Source of the DNA: Alkalimonas collagenimarina
GTDB lineage: Bacteria; Pseudomonadota; Gammaproteobacteria; Enterobacterales; Alteromonadaceae
Assembly (NCBI RefSeq): GCF_030717845.1
Contig: NZ_JAUZVZ010000010.1
Span: 62,001-126,000, forward strand
Direction of reading: 5' to 3'
Length of the DNA stretch: 64,000 nt
Made by a program: the position numbers and the translations under genes. The first letter of the stretch is position 1. Each line of letters begins with the position of its first letter. This document shows, one piece after another, positions 63,981 through 64,000 of this stretch. Under the pieces are notes generated by a model. The model was not told where the DNA came from. It worked only from the letters and a program-made list of their open reading frames with translations, and searched no databases.

Positions 63981-64000
63981 AAAAACCCGCAGATCGGGAG
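63981..64000 (+). terminator. Probable terminator cut by the window end
   Basis: A5 then CCCG-N5-CGGG. The T-run expected beyond the hairpin is outside the window. Confidence 0.4.

Overview
The window reads as chromosomal DNA of a free-living, aerobic, motile gammaproteobacterium, most likely an Alteromonadales or Rheinheimera/Alishewanella-type lineage. The evidence is the gene order rlmB-rpsF-priB-rpsR-rplI-dnaB-alr, the ubiC-ubiA pair, glpE-glpG, a Zur-type Fur protein, and families typical of Shewanella/Vibrio relatives (TIGR03899-like, TIGR04219-like, YjaG, DUF3833-like). Many c-di-GMP and histidine-kinase proteins and a TonB-dependent sugar receptor also fit. No family call was checked by a database search. 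I saw no tRNA, rRNA, insertion sequence, prophage or CRISPR array.

Layout. 1-9.2 kb: a 5'-truncated chemoreceptor, a REC-DUF3369-GGDEF-EAL response regulator, a TIGR03899-like protein converging on and overlapping a degenerate BarA-like hybrid kinase, an outer-membrane barrel plus PCu(A)C copper chaperone, and a small envelope cassette (periplasmic protein, 34-aa membrane peptide, PspC). 9.4-15.4 kb: dusA, a HigBA2-like toxin-antitoxin operon with an extra XRE gene, a GAF/PAS histidine kinase, zur and cheX. 15.4-20.3 kb: the housekeeping block (alr, dnaB, rplI, rpsR, priB, rpsF, rlmB). 20.3-34.7 kb: mostly conserved small genes, ubiquinone synthesis (ubiC, ubiA), a FliL paralogue, glpE/glpG, LemA with an M48 protease, an HDOD protein, DUF2256, ppiC and a CASTOR/POLLUX-like channel. 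34.7-47.7 kb: LysR/DoxX, NUDIX, a LysR regulator divergent from a YcaC-type hydrolase, a membrane ABM protein and a pirin, a three-gene kinase/REC/c-di-GMP operon, a short GlpD-like dehydrogenase, and small proteins.

48.1-64 kb is the most coherent specialised region. It looks like a locus for scavenging peptidoglycan amino sugars, chiefly N-acetylmuramic acid (MurNAc). Proposed order of action: a TonB-dependent receptor brings glycan fragments across the outer membrane. Two lipoprotein exo-glycosidases, NagZ (GH3) and NamZ (DUF1343/GH171), release GlcNAc and MurNAc. A sodium:solute symporter and/or NagX handles the sugars at the inner membrane. A BadF-type kinase phosphorylates them. MurQ cleaves MurNAc-6-phosphate to GlcNAc-6-phosphate and D-lactate, and a large FAD/Fe-S dehydrogenase oxidises the D-lactate. 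An RpiR-family (MurR-like) regulator is encoded at the edge. The symporter-murQ-namZ-dehydrogenase genes form a tight minus-strand operon, divergent from nagZ-nagX. A 13-bp sequence in the divergent control region recurs as its exact reverse complement over the -10 of the TonB receptor promoter, which would tie the parts into one regulon. Component families are known from Bacillus, Clostridium and enterobacteria; this combination, with its own D-lactate oxidation step, is the best candidate here for a little-described system.
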